Below are positions 61,386-64,000 of a stretch of 64,000 nucleotides of DNA, one piece after another; position 1 is the stretch's first letter, and every line of letters begins with the position of its first letter. Both the position numbers and the translations under genes were made by a program. Origin of the DNA: Thermovenabulum gondwanense (lineage in GTDB: Bacteria; Bacillota; Thermosediminibacteria; Thermosediminibacterales; Thermosediminibacteraceae); assembly GCF_001601575.1 (NCBI RefSeq), contig NZ_LOHZ01000032.1, positions 61,017-125,016 on the forward strand, written 5' to 3'. The notes beneath the pieces are model-generated. The model saw only the letters and a list, made by a program, of their open reading frames with translations. It was not told where the DNA came from and did no database searches.

Positions 61386-62360
61386 TTAAATAGTATATTC
61401 CTTTTGTAAAGAATTTGTCAAGGCATTTACACAGCTTCTTACAGGTTCACCTTTTAAGGCTTTTATGACTTCCTCCGCAATTTCTATTGAGACCATTTTT
61501 TGAGCTTCCTTAGTAGAAGCACCTATATGAGGTGTAGCTATTACATTCGGGAGTTTCAGTAAGGGATTATCCTCGGGAGGTTCATTTTCAAACACATCCA
61601 ATGCACATCCCGCTACTTTTTGATTTATCAAATTATCGTATAGGGCCCTTTCATTTATAATTCCTCCCCTGGCACAGTTTATTATATAAACTCCTTTTTT
61701 CATAATTTCAAACTCTCTAAAATCAATTAAATGATAGGTATCTTTTGTCAATGGAGTATGAAGAGTAATTATATCGGAGACTTTTAACAGTTCATCGAGA
61801 TTGGCCATTTTTATTTTAATCTGCGCTGCTGTAGACTTTGCTATGTACGGATCGTAACCAACCACGTTCATACCAAGCCCTTTTGCTCTGATCGCTACTT
61901 CTTTCCCAATTCTCCCGAGGCCGATTACACCAAGGGTTTTTTTATAAAGTTCTAACCCTAAAAATTTATTTTTCTCCCATTTCCCCTCTTTTATGCTCTG
62001 ATTTGCCTGAGGAATGTTTCTGACGAGAGAAAACATTAGTCCCAATGTTAGTTCACAGGCCGCAATGGTATTGCTAAAAGGAGCATTCACCACAAGTATT
62101 CCTCGTTCTGTAGCGGCATCCACATCTATGTTATCCACCCCTACCCCAGCTCTGCCGATAACTTTCAAATAGCTGTTTTCTATAATTCGCCTGGTTACCT
62201 TCGTAGCACTCCTCACTATCAAAGCATCATAATTTTTAATAATTTTTACCAGTTCATCTTCTTTAAGGCCTGTTTTTACCTCAACCTCAAGTTCTTTTTG
62301 TAATATATTGATACCTTCTTCCGAAAGTTTGTCGGCCACAAGAACTTTCCTTTTGGTCAT
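61386..62360 (-). CDS. serA: D-3-phosphoglycerate dehydrogenase, short form
   Basis: This protein of about 324 residues oxidises 3-phosphoglycerate, the first step of serine synthesis. It has the NAD fold motif GVIGLGRIGKEVA, the substrate Arg in INCARGGIINE, the Glu in VFENEPPEDNPLL and catalytic His in TPHIGAST. It stops after the catalytic domains, lacking the ACT or ASB regulatory domains of longer SerA. ATG at 62360 begins one base after the aminotransferase stop and has GGAGGG 7 nt upstream. Serine control here is probably by the T-box at the RNA level. Confidence 0.92.
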   Translation of the reverse strand: MTKRKVLVADKLSEEGINILQKELEVEVKTGLKEDELVKIIKNYDALIVRSATKVTRRIIENSYLKVIGRAGVGVDNIDVDAATERGILVVNAPFSNTIAACELTLGLMFSLVRNIPQANQSIKEGKWEKNKFLGLELYKKTLGVIGLGRIGKEVAIRAKGLGMNVVGYDPYIAKSTAAQIKIKMANLDELLKVSDIITLHTPLTKDTYHLIDFREFEIMKKGVYIINCARGGIINERALYDNLINQKVAGCALDVFENEPPEDNPLLKLPNVIATPHIGASTKEAQKMVSIEIAEEVIKALKGEPVRSCVNALTNSLQKEYTI

Positions 62361-62361
62361 T

Positions 62362-63501
62362 TTATAGCCCTCCTTCAAAATATATTTTTTCTGCTGCTTT
62401 TACTCCCTTTCCAAAAAGTCTTTCATCACCTACTGCCATTTCCAATGCAGATATAACCGCTATTATATCCAAAAAATCTACATACCCCAGGTGTCCAATT
62501 CTAATAATCTTATCCTTCAATCTATCCTGACCACCTGCTACCGTAATATTAAATTTGTTTTTTAAAAACTTTTGTAAATCTTTGCGTTCTTCTGGAATTT
62601 CTACAGCTGTAACTGTGGGGGATGCGTATTCATCTTCAACAAAAAGTTTTAATCCTATTGCTTTTACTCCTTCGCGCAGAACTTTTGAAAGCCTTTTGTG
62701 TTCTTTTATAATATTCTCCAGTCCCTCATCTTTAATAATTTTTAAAGATTCTTCAAGAGCATAAATCAGCGAAACAAAGGGAGTATAAGGAGTTTCTCCT
62801 TTCTTTAAGCTATTTTTTGCATTCTTTATATCGAAATAGTACTTTGGCATTTTCGAATTTTCATAGGCATTCCAGGCTTTTTCACTTACACTAATAAACC
62901 CTAATCCGGGCGGAAGCATAAAAGCCTTCTGAGATGAAGAGACCACCACATCTATTCCCCATTCATCGGTTTTTAACTCAACGGCTCCCAAAGAGCTTAT
63001 TGCATCCACAATTACCAGTGCAGGATGATTTCCTATGGCTTCTCTTAATTCCTTAATATTGTTTAATACTCCCGTAGAAGTTTCATTTTGAGTAAAAAGT
63101 ATGCCTTTTATTTTATTATTTTTATCGTTGCTTATTCTTTCCTTTACGATTTCTTTTGTTATTGGCTTACCATAATCGACCTTAATCGCTTCCACTTTTG
63201 CTCCGTAACTCTCTGCTATTTCTGCAAACCTTTCTCCAAAAACACCGCACTGGAAAGAAACAATATGGTCACCGGGAGAAAAGAAATTCGCAATGGCAGC
63301 CTCCATAACACCCGTACCTGCCGAAGGAAATATAAGTACATCATTGTTGGTCTGAAATACATATTTTATTTCCTCGGAAACCTTCAAAAAGAGGTTCCTG
63401 AATTGTTCTCCCCTGTGATTTATCATGGGGAGAGCCATTTTGTTTAAAACTTTTTCCGGCACTTCAGTTGGACCGGGAACCCTGAGTCTTGATTTTTTCA
63501 T
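62362..63501 (-). CDS. class V aminotransferase for serine synthesis
   Basis: This PLP enzyme of about 379 residues belongs to the alanine-glyoxylate/serine-pyruvate aminotransferase group: RVPGPTEVPEKVL at the start, FPSAGTGVMEAAIANFF, VDAISSLGAVELKTDEWGIDVV (core VDAISSLGAVE, PLP Asp) and Lys in VSSSQKAFMLPPGLGF. It differs from classical SerC, but operon with serA and a serine T-box argue that it makes phosphoserine (or serine) here. ATG at 63501 has GGAGGGA 6 nt upstream; the TTG at 63516 overlaps that site. Confidence 0.9.
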   Translation of the reverse strand: MKKSRLRVPGPTEVPEKVLNKMALPMINHRGEQFRNLFLKVSEEIKYVFQTNNDVLIFPSAGTGVMEAAIANFFSPGDHIVSFQCGVFGERFAEIAESYGAKVEAIKVDYGKPITKEIVKERISNDKNNKIKGILFTQNETSTGVLNNIKELREAIGNHPALVIVDAISSLGAVELKTDEWGIDVVVSSSQKAFMLPPGLGFISVSEKAWNAYENSKMPKYYFDIKNAKNSLKKGETPYTPFVSLIYALEESLKIIKDEGLENIIKEHKRLSKVLREGVKAIGLKLFVEDEYASPTVTAVEIPEERKDLQKFLKNKFNITVAGGQDRLKDKIIRIGHLGYVDFLDIIAVISALEMAVGDERLFGKGVKAAEKIYFEGGL

Positions 63502-63602
63502 TTCTAATCCCTCCAAATATTTTTACTTTTTTTAATATTAACGAATCAATTATTTATTTTAGTTTATTAATAAATTAATATTTTAGCTTTTTAAATCATA
63601 TG

Positions 63603-63636
63603 AATATAAAAAACCGCCCCTTAAAAGGGGCGGTTT
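63603..63636 (-). terminator. T-box regulated terminator
   Basis: AAACCGCCCC (63611-63620) pairs with GGGGCGGTTT (63627-63636). It is followed on the minus strand by a run of Ts. It lies directly after the T-box antiterminator sequence and before the aminotransferase gene. Confidence 0.92.
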
Positions 63637-63820
63637 TTTTCACCGCGGTGCCACCCTATATGCGCACTCATTTTTGTTAACGGCTAAACCGTCCGGTTCT
63701 TCACCAGCACTCCGAGGCGGAAATAAAGGACACCTGCCGGTTTACACCAACCACCGGCTCTCTTTGAGGTAAATCCTTTAATTTTCCTCGTCATCGCTTT
63801 TTTATATTAAAGTTGTATTT
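63637..63820 (-). promoter_or_regulatory. serine T-box leader (specifier UCC)
   Basis: The T-box AGGGTGGCACCGCGG (63657-63643) is perfect. Upstream stem I shows AGAGAG, GGTTGGTGTAAACCGG and the basal kink-turn GATGACGAGG paired with CCTCGGAG. Comparing the specifier loop with the known glyQS layout puts TCC (63721-63719), followed by a G, in the codon position, so tRNA-Ser(GGA) is the expected ligand. Uncharged tRNA-Ser would stabilise the antiterminator and switch on the downstream aminotransferase and serA. Confidence 0.92.
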
Positions 63821-63826
63821 AGGAAA

Positions 63827-63855
63827 ATTATAATAGTAATTAGTTAAAATGTCAA
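63827..63855 (-). promoter_or_regulatory. promoter of the serine operon
   Basis: TTGACA (63855-63850), a 17-nt spacer and TATAAT (63832-63827) are an exact consensus sigma-A promoter on the minus strand. Transcription would start near 63820, at the beginning of the T-box leader. Confidence 0.9.
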
Positions 63856-63958
63856 TATCTTTTTATTCATCTTTGTAGTTATTCTGTGATAATGTCATCT
63901 TAAAATTTCTCAGTGAAAATGTCACTCACTGTGGTAAAATGAAAGGATGATATTATCA

Positions 63959-64000
63959 ATGAATCCAGAAGAAAGAAATAAGCTTTACGTAGCTCGTTGT
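63959..64000 (+). CDS. start of an ORF, possibly an insertion-sequence transposase
   Basis: Fourteen codons are visible before the window ends (MNPEERNKLYVARC), preceded by AAAGGA. The opening resembles the N termini of some DDE transposases that begin with a helix-turn-helix region, but the fragment is too short for a firm call. The bases upstream (63891-63934) carry a partial repeat, GTGATAATGTCATC and GTGAAAATGTCACTC, as might occur in an IS terminal region. ATG at 63947 is an alternative start. Confidence 0.35.
   Translation, partial: MNPEERNKLYVARC

Noticed and set aside
1..64000. CRISPR array, prophage, tRNA or rRNA genes.
   Set aside because: No regularly spaced repeats, phage gene blocks or tRNA/rRNA sequences were recognised on reading both strands; without a dedicated search a single tRNA could still be missed.

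Overview
The window is a contiguous stretch of chromosome from a low-GC, endospore-forming, strictly anaerobic Firmicute. A member of the thermophilic Clostridia (Thermoanaerobacterales or Thermosediminibacterales type) fits best, but this is inferred from gene content and not proven. The evidence is: sporulation genes (spoIIM, spo0A, spoIVB, the complete spoIIIAA-AH operon, sigK, two gerA-type genes); anaerobic oxidative-stress genes (rubredoxin, rubrerythrin, flavodiiron protein, hybrid-cluster protein); a monoderm type IV pilus locus without a secretin; and an OLE RNA with its partner gene oapA, a pairing typical of extremophilic and anaerobic Firmicutes. Many genes start with TTG or GTG behind strong AGGAGG-type ribosome sites.

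Layout, left half (nearly all minus strand). 1-3.5 kb: start of a dacF-like carboxypeptidase, xerD, spoIIM, an EndoQ-like endonuclease and an ADP-ribose pyrophosphatase. 3.5-7.2 kb: an envelope cluster of a DUF3866 protein, an MraY/WecA-like transferase, SteB and SteA. 7.3-9.5 kb: spo0A behind a sigma-H promoter and 0A box, then spoIVB. 9.7-17.7 kb: recN, argR, nadK, tlyA, oapA, the roughly 590-nt OLE RNA, ispA, xseB, xseA, nusB. 17.7-24 kb: DUF2273, AmaP and Asp23 genes, then the spoIIIA operon. 24-26.3 kb: an acidic zinc-ribbon protein, efp and an M24 peptidase. 26.4-35.4 kb: a complete type IV pilus operon (pilB-T-C-A-D, three minor pilins, a ComFB protein, pilM-N-O) behind a sigma-H-like promoter.

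Layout, right half. 35.4-40.1 kb: a YqeG phosphatase and a divergent redox-stress locus (rrf2-hcp leftward; rubredoxin-rubrerythrin-fprA rightward). 40.1-43.5 kb: sigK with a sigma-E promoter, and gerAA-gerAB. 43.5-52.3 kb: a histidine/urocanate catabolic cluster (fchA, hutI, ftcD, hutU) with an AraC-type regulator, a second and divergent urocanase, and a YjiH-type transporter. 52.5-56.4 kb: a class B penicillin-binding protein, a U32 tRNA-hydroxylation protein and mltG, an arrangement like the yrr cluster of Bacillus. 56.4-57.8 kb: queT and a two-gene LysO exporter. 57.9-60.8 kb: a Mn2+ (yybP-ykoY) riboswitch and terminator ahead of a P-type cation ATPase. 60.9-63.8 kb: a Fur/PerR regulator, then serA and a class V aminotransferase behind a serine T-box leader. 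The last bases hold the start of an ORF that may belong to an insertion sequence.

Most of the window is conserved Firmicute core. The parts most worth attention are the RNA and regulatory elements (OLE RNA, Mn2+ riboswitch, UCC T-box, the hairpin that buries the dacF ribosome site, the palindrome at the rrf2 promoter, the sigma-H promoter of the pilus operon) and the divergent second urocanase with its own regulator and transporter. I found no CRISPR array, prophage, tRNA or rRNA gene.
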